Source: Vanilla planifolia
Taxonomy: Eukaryota > Streptophyta > Magnoliopsida > Asparagales > Orchidaceae
Length of the DNA stretch: 64,000 bases
Direction of reading: 5' to 3'
Assembly: GCA_023846275.1 (NCBI GenBank)
Contig: JAIUJO010000140.1
Location: forward strand, 1,277,236 to 1,341,235
A program made the translations under genes and the position numbers. This document shows positions 1 to 13,260 of the stretch, piece after piece (positions within the stretch are counted from its first letter, which is position 1; each line of letters starts with the position of its first letter). The notes under the pieces are model-generated. The model was given only the letters and a program-made list of their open reading frames with translations, did no database searches and was not told the DNA's origin.

Positions 1-699
1 TGTATGTAGATACAAGCATGCACACAAGCACACACACACACACGCACATATTTGAACACACACACACCAATGCACTCACACACATATGTGCATGGCTGCA
101 CTCACACACACATGCTTGTAAACACATACAAAAACGCCAACCCCAACACCCCCAACACACACACATGGTTTTATGCATGCCCATGCACACATAAACCCAT
201 AGACACATATGCAGACACACTTACATTCACTAACACACACACACGTGGACACAAACACACACATACACCCGCAACTACATACATGCATATGCACACCCAC
301 ACATACACATGCACACACAAATAAACATGCACCCCACATGCACATGCACATATGCACACACACACACACACAAAAGAACATGCATGCATATGTACATTAA
401 AACACGCACAAGCACACATACAAACACACATAAGCATACACACAAATCCACATGCACACACACAAGTAGGTGCATACACTCACACATAAACATAACCACA
501 CCCACACATACACACACATATGCATAACACAAACACATGCACATTCAAACACGTGCACACACACACATGTAGAAACATGCACACATACATATACGAATAT
601 GCATACACACACACACACTCACATACATTCATGCACACCAAACACAAACATACACATACACACAAACATTCATGTGGACAAACACACATGAACAAGCAC

Positions 700-1100
700 A
701 CACAAGCACACCTGCATGCACCACACACACACATACATGCACACAAGCACCCATGCTCAAGTATGCATGCAAACACATAATCATACACACACACACACAT
801 GCACAGACAAATACACATTTGCACTTAAACATTTGCATAAGTATGCACACACACATTTGAACTTGCACAGACACAATCATATGAACACATGTAAATGACC
901 GTGCACACACAAGTACATACATGCACACACACAGACATGTGCATATAGGCACACACATGCACACGCACACACAGGCACACTTGCACATAGGCACCCATGC
1001 ATATACACACACAAACCTACAAATACACATGCATACATGCATGCATACTGAAACTCCTACACACACAAACATGTATATACACACACATTTACACACATGC
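700..1100. repeat. ~4.65 kb-spaced direct repeat, left copy
   Basis: Landmark words occur here in the same order as at 5,340-5,750: AACATTTGCATAAGTATGCA at 828 (partner 5,474), AAATGACC at 893 (partner 5,543), and a CCTACAC..CAAACATG..ATATACACACACA run near 1,055 (partner near 5,665). Offsets are 4,646, 4,650 and ~4,610, so the match is colinear. True limits of the duplicated segment are unknown. Confidence 0.7.
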
Positions 1101-3946
1101 ACACGCACGTGCATGTAAACACAAAAACACATGCACATGTGCACAAACACATGTATGCATGCATGCATGCATAGACACACTCATACACACACATACACTC
1201 ATGACACACAAGCATACAAACACATGAACATGCACATACACACATTCACACCTACCTAAACATGAATACACACTCAAACAAACACACACATGCACACACA
1301 TAGGAACCCATATAGGCACACACATGCACACAAATGCAAACACAAACTCACATGCACAACTAGATACACATACAAAAAATTACACTCACACTCACACACA
1401 CATGCACATAAACACGTGCACACAAAAATGTGCATGCACAAGCATAAGCACACGCATATGCATGTACATGCACTTGTACACACACATGCACATTCACTCA
1501 GCACACACACATGTGTATGCACACAAACACACATACGCACTCGTATGTAGGCATATCAACATGTATACATGCACACAATGGCAATAAACACACATGCACA
1601 CACACATGTACAAATGCATGCAAACACACACACATGCTTACAATGATCAGCTTTAGTTCAAAGAGTGAACAAAGTCAAACACACACATATGAAACACACA
1701 CACACACATGCACTCATACAAGAACACACATGCACACACATACAAATGCATACACATGCATATGTAGACACACTTGCAAATGCACCACACACAATCATGC
1801 CTATGCACATAAGACCATGCATGCACACATGCAACCACACATGCTCATACACAAGCATATGCACACACACACACACACACTCATGTATGCATCTACCTTC
1901 ACACACAAATACACACAAACACATACGTATGTGCAGACATGCATGCACATGTCCATGAACATGCATAAACATTAGCACACATATACGCACACTCACACAC
2001 ATACACACACACATGCACACATGCATAGCATAGGCACACAAACTAAAAAATACACATATGGACACTTGATCATACACACACTCATGCATACATGTATATG
2101 TGCACATTCACACATGCACACACACTTACACACACAGGCATGCACACATGTAGGCATATAGACAAACACTAAAACAAACACACACAAACATGCTATCACA
2201 CATATACGCACATACACATGGACACACTCACACATTGACACACAAACATAATCACACAAGTACAAGCACACACACACACACAAACACTTGCAAACACACA
2301 AAAGAACACATGCACACACAAGCACAAACACTCACACATATACACACATGCAAATACATTCACACAAGAATGCATGCATGCATGGACATGCATGCACACA
2401 CACACATGGACACACACGTACATAAACATACACATGAGCACACAAATATATGCATACACACGTAGCAATGCACACATGCCCATAAGAACATTCACATGTA
2501 AAACTACAACACACACACACGTACATGCATGCACACAAACATGGAAGAGAAAACACAACATAGACACACATATGAACCCATAAAAATGCATTAGAAGTGC
2601 ATGCACACACACACACACACACACATAGACACAAACATGCACACAGGCACAAACAAGCACAAATGCTAATGCTTGCAATCACACATGCTTGGATACATAA
2701 ACATAGGCACACACACACACGAATACACATATGCATGTGTTGACATAGGTAAACACATAGACACACACATGGAGATACATGCACATGCATACACACATAT
2801 GTACATAAACTAACACAAACACAAGCAATCACATGGATTTGCAAACAAACACATAAACATACACTCATGCATTCACACACATGCACAAACACATACACAC
2901 ATATGCACATAAGTATAATTGCACATAAGCACACACAGACAAACACACACTCACATGCACACAAACTCACTTATGCACATTCATGCACACATACACACAT
3001 ATAGATAAGAGCACATGTGCAAACACATGCATTTGTATACACACACATGCACGCATATATGCACACATATACACAAGCACACACATATATGCATGCATAC
3101 AACAATGCACACACACTTGTGCACACATATGTACAAAAGAAAACACATGCACCCACACACACTGTGCTGATGTGCAGACACAAATGCATAAGCACGCACA
3201 TGTACTCACACACACACACACCACACACGAACACACATGTACCCATGCACATAGCCACACACCTACATAGACACCCTTAGATGCACACTCAAACACATAC
3301 ACATGTAGGCACACAAAGACACATATGCTTGTGCATGAACACACACACAAACACACAGACATGTACATACACATGCATGCACATATGCATATGCACAAAG
3401 ACACACACACATACATACACATGCACATGCATATTTACATACAACCATGCACTCGTACACACACACGCATGTGCACAAATACACACAAATGCACACCTAT
3501 AAAGGAACAGTCATGCATACGCACATACACACACATGCAAGCACAAGCACAAGCATAAATGCCACATGCAAACACACATGCACAAGTCCATGCACATGCA
3601 CTCCCATGCACACAAACACACAACCATAAATGTGAACATACATGCACATGAACACATATACACCCATACACACACAAGCACTCACACACAGGCACACACA
3701 AACACGTACAAACACCTACATACACATGTACACTCAACACAAGCACACATATGCAGGCACAAAAACACACATGGACACACAGACACACACATAAAGTGCG
3801 TGCACACATACATGGCACAGACAAATAAGCATTAATCCTTATGTGTACACATGCTTGTGCATACATAATCACACATGCAAACTCATACACACAAGCTTTT
3901 ACACACACACACATGCACACCCATACACGCAAGCTTGCACATGCAC

Positions 3947-3962
<16 letters not shown>

Positions 3963-4024
<62 letters not shown>
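3963..4024. repeat. (AT)31 microsatellite
   Basis: A perfect run of 62 alternating A and T, flanked by CACACACATAC on the left and GCACACGCACAC on the right. It is the longest pure dinucleotide run in the window and can form a cruciform or hairpin. Its flanks resemble those of the AT tract at 38,301, so the two may share an origin. Confidence 0.97.
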
Positions 4025-4030
<6 letters not shown>

Positions 4031-5339
4031 GCACACACACACATGCAGTCAGACACACACATACATAACCAACATGTACACAAGTATACAAACACACATA
4101 GACACATGCATGCTTGTACACTCACACAACATATGCACATGCAAGCACTCATACATGCACATGCATATGAACAAATTTGCACATAGGTGCATAGTATAAA
4201 TGCACATATACATGCAAGCACAAATGCACACACACACATGCATGCACACATATGCACACACAAGCATAAGCTCATGCATATACATGCACATGCACACTCA
4301 TATTTACATGCACATGCATAAGAATACATAGATGCACAAAAACACACACACATATGAAAACCGACACATGCACACATGTGCACAAATGTTGACACACACA
4401 CAAGTACACATGCATGCACACACACACACATACGTAAGTGCACATTCACACTTGTAGACAAACACACATTCACACATGCATGCATAGACACACAAATATA
4501 CTCACACATGTGCACACAAACACTCACATATACACTCACACACATGCACACACATGCATATGAATACAAGCATTCATGCATGCATGCCCAGACACATGAA
4601 AGAACACATGCTTTTATGCAAGCACACATGCACACACATGACACACATGCACATGCATTTGCATACATAGATGTGCACACACATGCACAATTCGACACAC
4701 ACATGCACAAACATGCATAGATATGCACATCCACACCCATTTATAAAAAAATAACATGCACACATATACATATACACATATTAGCATGCACATAGACACA
4801 TGCACAGATAAGCACATACAACACACAAACACATGCATACACATATACATACACGTAGGCAAACACACGCATTCACACACATGCACAAAAATACACAAAA
4901 CAAACATACACACACATGTGCACAAGCATATATGCTCACAGACATGCACACAGACACAAATATAAACACATACACACACATGTGCACCTAAATGCATGCA
5001 CACAACATATACACATGCAACATGCATGCACACATACAAACACACATAAGCACACGCACAAATGCACATGCACACACTTGTAGGCTAACACACTTGCACA
5101 ATAACACACCCACATATATGTACACACGTTTGTGAAGCACAAACACATACACACTCATATGCATGCACACACACACACACACATAGAAACATGCTCACAT
5201 ACACACACGTATACACACACACACGCACGCATGCACATGCACATGAACACACAAACACACATATAGACACAAATGTTTGTGTGGACAAACACACACAAAT
5301 ACAAACACATGTGCATGCACCAACAAAAACACATAAGCA

Positions 5340-5750
5340 CACACACACACACATACATGCACACAAACAACCACACACATGTGTGCAAACTTGCACACAC
5401 ATGCACTCACATATACACATGCACACAAACTCGTACAAGTACATGCATGCACACACATACATATTTGGATGTGAACATTTGCACAAGTATGCACATAGAC
5501 TTACAAGTAAACATGCACAGACACAAACACATGAACATACATAAATGACCATGTACACATATGTACACACACACACACACATGCACAAGTGCATACAAGC
5601 ACCTACACACATGCACACACTCCTACACACATTAACCCACATACATGCATGTGCACTCACACTGCTACACTCACAAACATGAATATACACACACATACAT
5701 GCATGCAAACACACATGCACATATGCACATGCATATGCATGCATGTATGC
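5340..5750. repeat. ~4.65 kb-spaced direct repeat, right copy
   Basis: Partner of 700-1,100. Shared landmarks are AACATTTGCACAAGTATGCA at 5,474, AGACACAAACACATGAACAT, AAATGACC at 5,543, and CTACACTCACAAACATGAAT near 5,665. Several single-base differences separate the copies, mostly transitions. Confidence 0.7.
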
Positions 5751-7761
5751 ATTCACACATAACTATACACACACGTGCACCCATGAACACCCACGCATAT
5801 AAACACATGCACATGCACATACATGCACTCAAGCAAACACAAACAAGCACTCACAAAAAGACACACATGCACAGGTAAAGGAACAGACATAGGAAAATAT
5901 AGGGAACACCACATTCACACACATGCATATGCACATAGACAAGCACATACACACAATCACACACACACACATGCACATACATTCAACACACATATGTGAA
6001 CACATACAGTCACATAGACACTTGCTCATAAGCATGCCAACATGTATATATGAACATACAAACACTATGCATACACAAATACACGCACATGCACACACTC
6101 ATGTACAAATACACACATACTCATGCACACGCACCCACACATATATGCACACCCACACACACTTGCACAAGAATCCACTCATAATCATGTCGACACATAA
6201 AAACACACACATGCCCACACACATAAACACACAACCACACATGCACACATACACACATGCCATTACACACACATGCACATTCACACAAACACATATACAC
6301 ACATGTATGCATCCACAGCACATGCATCCACACATACACTCACACAGGTACATATATGCAAACATGCATGCACATATCCATGCACATAAATAGACACACA
6401 CACATGCACGCACGTACACACACACACATACGCACATACATACATTCGCACAGACTTGAAAACACATAGACACATACATGATCATACACACACGTGCAGA
6501 TGCATATTCATGCACACAATGGCATACAAACTTGCACACACACCCCTAGGCAAGTAGACACACACCAATATGAACATAAGCAAACATGCTCACACACATA
6601 CATGCACATATACAAACACATACACACACAAATGCATGCATGCATGCACATGCACACACACACACATGGATGCACACAAACACATGAGTACAAACACATA
6701 AGCATAAACACACACATACCCATAGGCACATTCACATTCGAAAATTCTTGCACGCACACTCACACGAGTACTTATGCACAAACACGTACATGCAAACATA
6801 CAAGAATACCCACATACACACATGAACATACAAGCGTATCCATGTACACAAGCATACACACATGTATGCATACAAGCGTGCACACATATATGCACACACA
6901 TGTACAGCCACATACATGCACACACACACACGTTGTGCTCGTATACACACACACATGCACATGCACACACATGTTCTCACACAACTTGCACACTGACATA
7001 CAACACACACACCCACTCACACATCCACACATGCACACACTTAGATGCACACTTACACACACAAACACACTCATGCACATGGACACACATGAACACACAC
7101 ATGCACATATATATGCATGCACATATGTACATGCTTGGACATACACGCACACATACACATGTACATGCATAATCACATACACAGATGCACATGAACACAC
7201 ATACACATGCACACACACACACACATGAAATAATACATGCACACATATAAAGGAATACCAAAGCACATGCACATACAAACACACACACATGCATACAAGT
7301 ATACAAACACACATGCATGTGCACATGTATGCACTCCAACGAACACACATGAAAACAAACACACAACCACACACTTGCATACACATGGGCACACATCACA
7401 CCTAAACAGGCACACACATGCACACTCAAACACATGCACACACACTCTCACAAACATGCACCCACACATGGATATGCGCACACACAAAATATGCACACAT
7501 GTATGCTCACAAGCACACACACACAAACACAATCTACCACAAATACACAAACACACACATACACATTCATACACACACATATACACATACACACATAAAA
7601 CATAGACACACAGACATAGACATTTGCTCATGCACACATCCACACACAATCACACACACACTAACACAAATTGACATGAACCCACATGCACTTATGTACT
7701 TGTGCACAAAAGCATACAAATACACATATAGATGCACATATGCATGGGCATAGAAGTGCAT

Positions 7762-7777
7762 TCTCTCTCTCTCTCTC
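7762..7777. repeat. (TC)8 microsatellite
   Basis: A short pure TC run. It is unusual because a polypyrimidine tract interrupts otherwise alternating purine-pyrimidine sequence. GA-type counterparts occur at 16,542-16,554 in the TG block and a CT-type run near 46,828-46,836. Confidence 0.95.
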
Positions 7778-7859
7778 ATATACACTTATGCGAGCACACA
7801 CACACACACGTGTGCTCATATGCACACACACATGTACACTCCTACACTGACAAAAATGC

Positions 7860-7885
7860 ATATATATATATATATATATATATAT
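7860..7885. repeat. (AT)13 microsatellite
   Basis: A perfect 26-base alternating A/T run directly after CAAAAATGC, flanked on the right by GCATAAGAAC. It is the second of three AT microsatellites in the CA-polarity blocks. None of comparable length was seen in the TG block. Confidence 0.97.
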
Positions 7886-8164
7886 GCATAAGAACTTGCA
7901 AACACACTCACATGCACTCAGCTATACACAAATGCATGCATGCAAATACAAGCACACATGCATGTAAAAGAATAAACACACACACATGCATGCATAGGCA
8001 CATGTCTACACACATTTGTACACACACACACTGCACATGCACATGAACCTATGCACAGATGCACACATGCATGCACAGACAGACACATGCACACACAAAC
8101 ACACACACACACATACACACGTACATATGCACACACACACACACACACACACATATATGAACAT

Positions 8165-8345
8165 GCACACACACCAATACACACCCCAATGGATATATGC
8201 ACACACACACATGAGCACACACACTCACTCTCATATGTACACAAATGTACATGCATGTAGAACCACAAAATCAAATACATGTACATGCATGCATGGCAGA
8301 ACAACAAAATCAAATACATGTACATGCATGCATGACACAATCACA
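8165..8345. repeat. Arm of inverted homology with 32,681-32,815
   Basis: In order, this stretch has CACACCCCAAT, CACTCACTCTCATATGTACA, CACAAATGTACATGCATGTA, AAATCAAATACATG and ATGACACAA. Read on the - strand, 32,815 down to 32,681 has CACACCCCAAT, CACTCTGATATGTACACAAA, ACATGCATGTAAAA, GATCAAACACATG and CGACACAAC. The shared order of five rare words makes chance unlikely even in low-complexity DNA. Confidence 0.75.
8261..8334. repeat. 39 bp-period tandem pair with non-CA core (AAAATCAAATAC)
   Basis: Two 35-base copies, at 8,261-8,295 and 8,300-8,334, differ at a single visible position (AACCAC vs AACAAC). Each carries AAAATCAAATACATGTACAT followed by GCATGCATG. The near-identity implies a recent duplication. 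A reverse-complement relative with one copy of the core (GATCAAACACATGTAGATGC when read on the - strand) lies at about 32,690-32,735. Confidence 0.9.
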
Positions 8346-9249
8346 CATGCACACTTATGCATGTACACCCACAGTCACACCCAAACATAAGAACACTTAC
8401 ATGCACACATGTGCTTGCACAAAAACAAGCACACATGCAAACACATACAAGAAATTATACACATGCACATGTGCACACATACACACCTACACACACAAAC
8501 ACACACATACACACACACACGCACATGTCAATGCACCAAATGCACGTGCACACACATGTACACATTCACACATGTTTACACACACTCACATTAACATGAG
8601 CACACACATACACACACACACAAACACAAGCCTAAGCACACATGCAAACACACAAATGCATTAACACATGTGCACATGTAAACACATGCACGCACACACC
8701 GGCATACACCCACATACCCATGCACATGCTCATGCAGTACATACATGCACATGTGCACACACTCATGCATGATTGCAAAAATCCACAAACTCACATAAGC
8801 ACACAAATCAATACACACACAAACTCATATGTGTGTGTACACACAGACACAAGCACATGAATCCATTGACACATAGACAAAGCACACACACACATGCACA
8901 CACACCCACACCCACTCCCATACCCACATCTATACACACACTTGCACACACATGTACAAATGCACACCTCCAAGCACATGCACACACACTCACACAAGTA
9001 CACACATGCACACATATGTTCATGCACATGCAACCACATGCACACACAGCCACATGCACACACACACATGTGCATGCATACACATGGATACACATGCACA
9101 CACATGCATGCCAGTACATGCTAAAATATGTACACACACATACACAAACACACACACACATGTATGTATACATAAACATACACATGCAAGCATGTATGCA
9201 CTCACAATACACCCACAATCACACAAATGCAAAACTGCATGCACATGCA

Positions 9250-9510
9250 CATGATCACACCAACAAGTGCATGTGGACATACACACACAAATACATAAAA
9301 AAATACACTTGCATAAACACGCACATATATATATACATACATATATATGCACACACTTATATGAACACACTCACACACACACATGTGCATGTGCATGCAC
9401 ATATGATGTCACACATAAATGCTTACACACATGCAGGAACCCATACATGAACAAACAAGTACACATAAACACACATAAAACATGCACATGCACATATAAG
9501 CATGCACATC
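9250..9510. repeat. Third copy of the 43.0 kb / 31.5 kb module (direct to 42.75-43.05 kb)
   Basis: CATGATCACACC followed by AAGTGCATGTG at ~9,251 matches CATGATCACACC..TTAGTGCATGTG at ~42,748. ACATGAACAAACAAGTACAC at 9,445 matches 42,983, and CACATATAAGCA follows in both. The offset is about 33.5 kb in the same orientation. The same module is present inverted at ~31.5 kb, so all three polarity blocks carry one copy. Confidence 0.7.
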
Positions 9511-10308
9511 TATGAACATACACATATGCAAATATTCATGCACACATAAGCACACACACATGCATACACATAAGAACAAACATTCCCACGCATAGACACA
9601 CACACACACACTTGGACACAAATTCACATCGATACACATGCACACACATGTGTACGAACTCTACCCATATGCCCATAAACATAGACCCATTGGATCACAC
9701 ACACACACATGCATTTGCACAATGCATTGACACACACGCACACACATGCACACAAAAATAAGGGCATACACAAATACACACATGCATGTGCATGCACACA
9801 CACATGTACATAGTACATGCATAGGCACTCACATATGCACACACACATGCACACCCATGCATACATACACCCACACTTGCATGCACACAAACATGCACAC
9901 ATACACACACAAAAGCATATGCACACACAAATACATATAGACACATATGCGAACATCCATAAGCATAGACACACAAAAAAAATGCAAGAACATATACACA
10001 CTCTCACACACATGTGCACCCACACACGCATATGCAAGAATATGCACATAACACAAACTAACACAGATGCAAACATAAAAACACATACAAGCATACACAA
10101 ATACATATATACACATGTGCACATACAAACACACACATGGACATGTGCAATGCACAAATGCATGGATTAACCCACACACATGCAAATGGACACACTCATG
10201 CACACATGCACGCACACACACACACACATATGCTCACACACACACGCACACACACACACACACACTAAAATATATACACACACATACACATGGGCACATG
10301 AACACACA

Positions 10309-12742
10309 CAAAGTATATGTGTGCTTAGTTTCATATATGTGTTTGTGGTTTCAAGTGTTTATTTGTTAATTTGTATGTGTGTTTGCATGTTCATATGTGT
10401 GGATATGCACATGTGTAACTGTGTCTATGGTTGTGTTAGTGCATGTGCATGTGTGCACATGTGTTTACATATCTATATGCATGTGTGTCTATATAAGTGT
10501 GTATGCATACTCAACTACATGTTTGTTTGTGCATGTGTCTATATAAGTGTGTATGCACATGTTTGTTTGTGCATGTGCATGTGTGCTGATGTGTGTTTGT
10601 TCATTCACTTGTGTGTGTATGTGCATGTGTGTGTTTATGAGTGCACATATGTGTATGCATTTGCATGTATTTATGCTTACCTATGCATGTGTGTGCATGT
10701 GCATGTGCATATTCTTTGGCATGTGTGTGCGCACTTATACATGCATTTTTGAGTGAGTGTGTGTGTGCATGCACATGTGTGTGTATGCTTGTGTGTCGAC
10801 GTGTGTGAGTGTGTGTTAGTTTGTGTGCACGTGAGTGTATATGTGCGTGTGTGGATGTGCATCTGTGCTTGTGTGTGCATATGTTTGTGCTTGTGTGTAT
10901 TTGTGTGTTTTCATATGTGCACATATATGAATGTGTGTGGTTGTGTGTGTGAGCATGCTTTTGTGTGAATGTCTACATCCTTTTAGGAATGTATGTGATT
11001 GTGTGTGCATGTGTATATGTGTGTGTGTGTGGGTTTGTGTACATGTGTGTGTGTGTGTACATTTGTTCATCTTCATGTGCATATGTATGTTTGTATACAT
11101 GTGCATTTGTGTCTATACATGTATTCATGTGAGTGTGTTTGTGCATGTGCTTGTGGGTGTGTGCATACATGTGCATGTGCATGTGTGTGCTTATTATGTG
11201 TGTGTTTTTTAGCATGTGTGTGCGTGCATGCAAGCATGCATGTGTGCTTACATATGTGTGTCTGTGTGTACATATTTTTGTGTCTCTTTATGTATGTGTC
11301 TATGTATAAGTGTGTGTGTGCATGCATGTGATTGTACATCCATGCATGTGTGTGTATGATTATGTGCATGTGCATACATAAGTGTGCACGTGTGTATGTG
11401 TGTGAGCATGTTTGCAAGTATGTATGCAGATGTGTATGTGTGTGTGTATGTGAGGGTGTGTGTGTACATGAATGTGTACATGCATGTGTGCATGTGTGTG
11501 TGTTTATGTGCTTTTGAGCTTGCATTTGTGTGTGTGTGCTTATTTGTAGGCTTAGGGGTGTTTGCATGTGTGAATGCAAGTGTTTGTGCATATGTTTGGG
11601 TGTGTGCATGAGTGCGTGTGTATGTGGATTTGTGCATGTGCATCAGTGCATGTGTGCATATCTATATGTGCATATGTATGTGTGTGTAGAAACACTTGTG
11701 CATATGTGTAAATGTGTGTGCATGCTTGTACATGTGTATATATGCACTCGTACTTGTACATGTGTGAGTGTGCTTATGCATATCCAAGTGTGCATGTTTA
11801 TGTGTGTATGTGTGTTCATATGTGTTTGCATGTTTGTGTGCATGTGTGTGTGTGTGTCTGTGTTTACGTGGGGTGCATACTTGTGTATGTGTGTGTGTAC
11901 ATGAGTATAGGTGCATTTGTGCAATGTGTATATTTATGTAAGGGTGTTCATATTGTGTGTGTGAGTGTGTATGAATGTGTGCACGTGTGTGGTTGGGTGC
12001 ATGTGTAGGTGTGCGGACACATGTGTGTGTGTATGTGTGCTTATATGCATGCATTCATGCATGTGTGCATGCATTCATATGTGTATGTGCATGAGTGCTT
12101 GTGTGTGTGTGTATATGCATGCACATGTGCGAGTGTGCATGTGTGTTTTTGTGCCTATAGGCATGTGAGTGCATTGTGCTTGTGTGCACTCATGTGCATA
12201 GGATTGTGCGTGTGTGCATGTGCATGAGAGTGTATATATATGTGTGTGTGTGTGTGTGTATGTGTGTAGTTGTGTGTGTCTGCATCTGTGTACCACTTTC
12301 TGTGCGTATTTATGTGCTTGTGCATGCGTGCATACATGTGCTCATGTCTGTGGGTTCATGTATGTGTTTATGTGCATGCATGTATGTATGTGTTTGAGTG
12401 TGTGTCTATCTACATATGTGCATTTATGTGTGTGTGTGTGTGTGCGTGCTCATATGTGGGTTGGTGGTTGCATGTATGTATGTGTATGTGTGTGTGCATG
12501 TGTGTGTGTGTGTGTGAATGTATGTATACATGTGTGTGTGTGTGGCTACATATGTGTGTGATTGTGTGTGTGTTCATTTGTGTCAGTGTGTTTTTGTGTG
12601 GGCATGGGTGTGTGTGTGCATACATATGTGCATGTCTGCGTGTATGTATGTTTGTGTGCATGTGTAAGTACATGGGCACATGCTAATCTGTGTGTGTGTG
12701 CTTCAGCGTGTGTTAGAGCATGGGTGTGTGTGTGTGTGTGTT
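10309..12742. repeat. TG-rich degenerate alternating repeat, block 2a (T/G strand on +)
   Basis: The same kind of sequence as block 1 but reverse-complemented: GTGTGT, GTGCATGTG, CATATGTG. The switch lies within about 20 bases around 10,305-10,325, where ACACACACAAAG gives way to TATATGTGTGC. Strand composition flips from C-rich to G-rich with no unrelated sequence between. The block ends at the non-repetitive island beginning near 12,743. It contains a ~50 bp tandem duplication at 10,485-10,580. No gene is supported. Confidence 0.92.
10485..10580. repeat. ~50 bp direct tandem duplication inside TG block
   Basis: The words TCTATATAAGTGTGTATGCA and CATGTTTGTTTGTGCATGTG occur twice in the same order, about 50 bases apart. 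The first copy carries an extra ACTCAACTA-type segment. It is a recent local duplication by the standard of its surroundings, since the copies are nearly identical while the flanks are degenerate. Confidence 0.8.
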
Positions 12743-13260
12743 GGTTCTTGTGGGAGCTATGGGTTATTTTAGTTAATATTTTTTTACTCTCTTCTACAAT
12801 CTTTCTACATTATCTTTGTAACATCTATATCATTAATTAGTTTGCACCACTCTTGTTTGAAAGATTTAAAAGACTAGAAATTTCATATGCAAAAACTTTT
12901 GTAAAGCTTTTTATTTTTTTTTTGTTGCTAATTTTTGTAGATTTCTATCTTCTTGGATCATTAGTTTATAATGGGTTTACCCTGATCAACCTTGATAAAA
13001 AAGAGTGGTTAATAGAAGCCTAATTAGTGATTGGGGCTACAAGTAAGCACAGCATTTGGCCAAACCACTTAAAACATCTTGGTATATTTGTTTTATTATA
13101 GAGTAATTTCATTTCATTAACAATCTTCTTAAAAATTAAATTTTAGTTTTTTGTATAAAACTTTTTCCTTAATTCAGACATTTTTGAAATTCAAAAACGT
13201 TCATAGATGTATAATTCATCCCTACCCACTTAAACATTTTGTCTCACACAATCACTTTAG
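12743..13260 (+). mobile_element. Non-repetitive island; probable decayed LTR-retrotransposon (Ty1-copia type) LTR end
   Basis: This ~518 bp AT-rich stretch is the only non-CA/TG sequence of any length in the first 52.5 kb, and TG repeat abuts both ends. In order it holds GATCAACCTTGATAAAAAAG, GGGGCTACAAGTAAGCA, GGCCAAACCACTTAAAACAT, a long T-rich stretch, and ATTCATCCCTACCCACTT close to the right end. From memory of family patterns, many plant copia LTRs carry a 'GGACGTAGGC...CCGAACCACGTAAA' motif followed by T-rich sequence and finish with 'ATTCACCCCCCTCT' near the LTR 3' edge. The order and spacing here fit a degraded version read on the + strand. No ORF, polypurine tract, primer-binding site or second LTR was found, so this would be a fragment or eroded solo LTR. 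It could also be unrelated unique plant DNA. Confidence 0.5.

Larger units (their letters stand above)
1..10308. repeat. CA-rich degenerate alternating repeat, block 1 (C/A strand on +)
   Basis: This block is almost entirely words such as ACACAC, ACATGCAC, CATATG and CACATACA. Most departures from (AC)n are transitions, so purine and pyrimidine still alternate over long stretches. The main breaks are A-runs (ACAAACAC) and AAGC/TTGC words. G on this strand occurs mostly inside ATGC or GTGC. There is no single short period, so it is not a simple tandem satellite. Embedded landmarks include (AT)31, (AT)13, (TC)8, a 39 bp tandem pair and a ~4.65 kb direct duplication, each listed separately. Many frames are open because the block is poor in stop codons, but the products are His/Thr-rich or Cys/Val-rich low complexity. 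I see no gene. The block ends where the + strand switches from CA to TG near 10,308. Confidence 0.93.

Noticed and set aside
3883..4740. 285-codon minus-strand open frame spanning the (AT)31 run
   Set aside because: The longest frames owe their length to absence of stops in CA and AT repeats. The translation is Cys/Met/Val runs plus alternating Ile-Tyr, with no protein-family features.
52..12686. Many overlapping open frames of 60-285 codons on both strands in the CA/TG domain
   Set aside because: All frames are open because CA/TG repeats contain few stops. Products are His/Thr/Asn or Cys/Val/Met low complexity in overlapping frames on both strands at once, with no domain, codon bias or conserved start. 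The same holds for such frames throughout 13,151-52,540.
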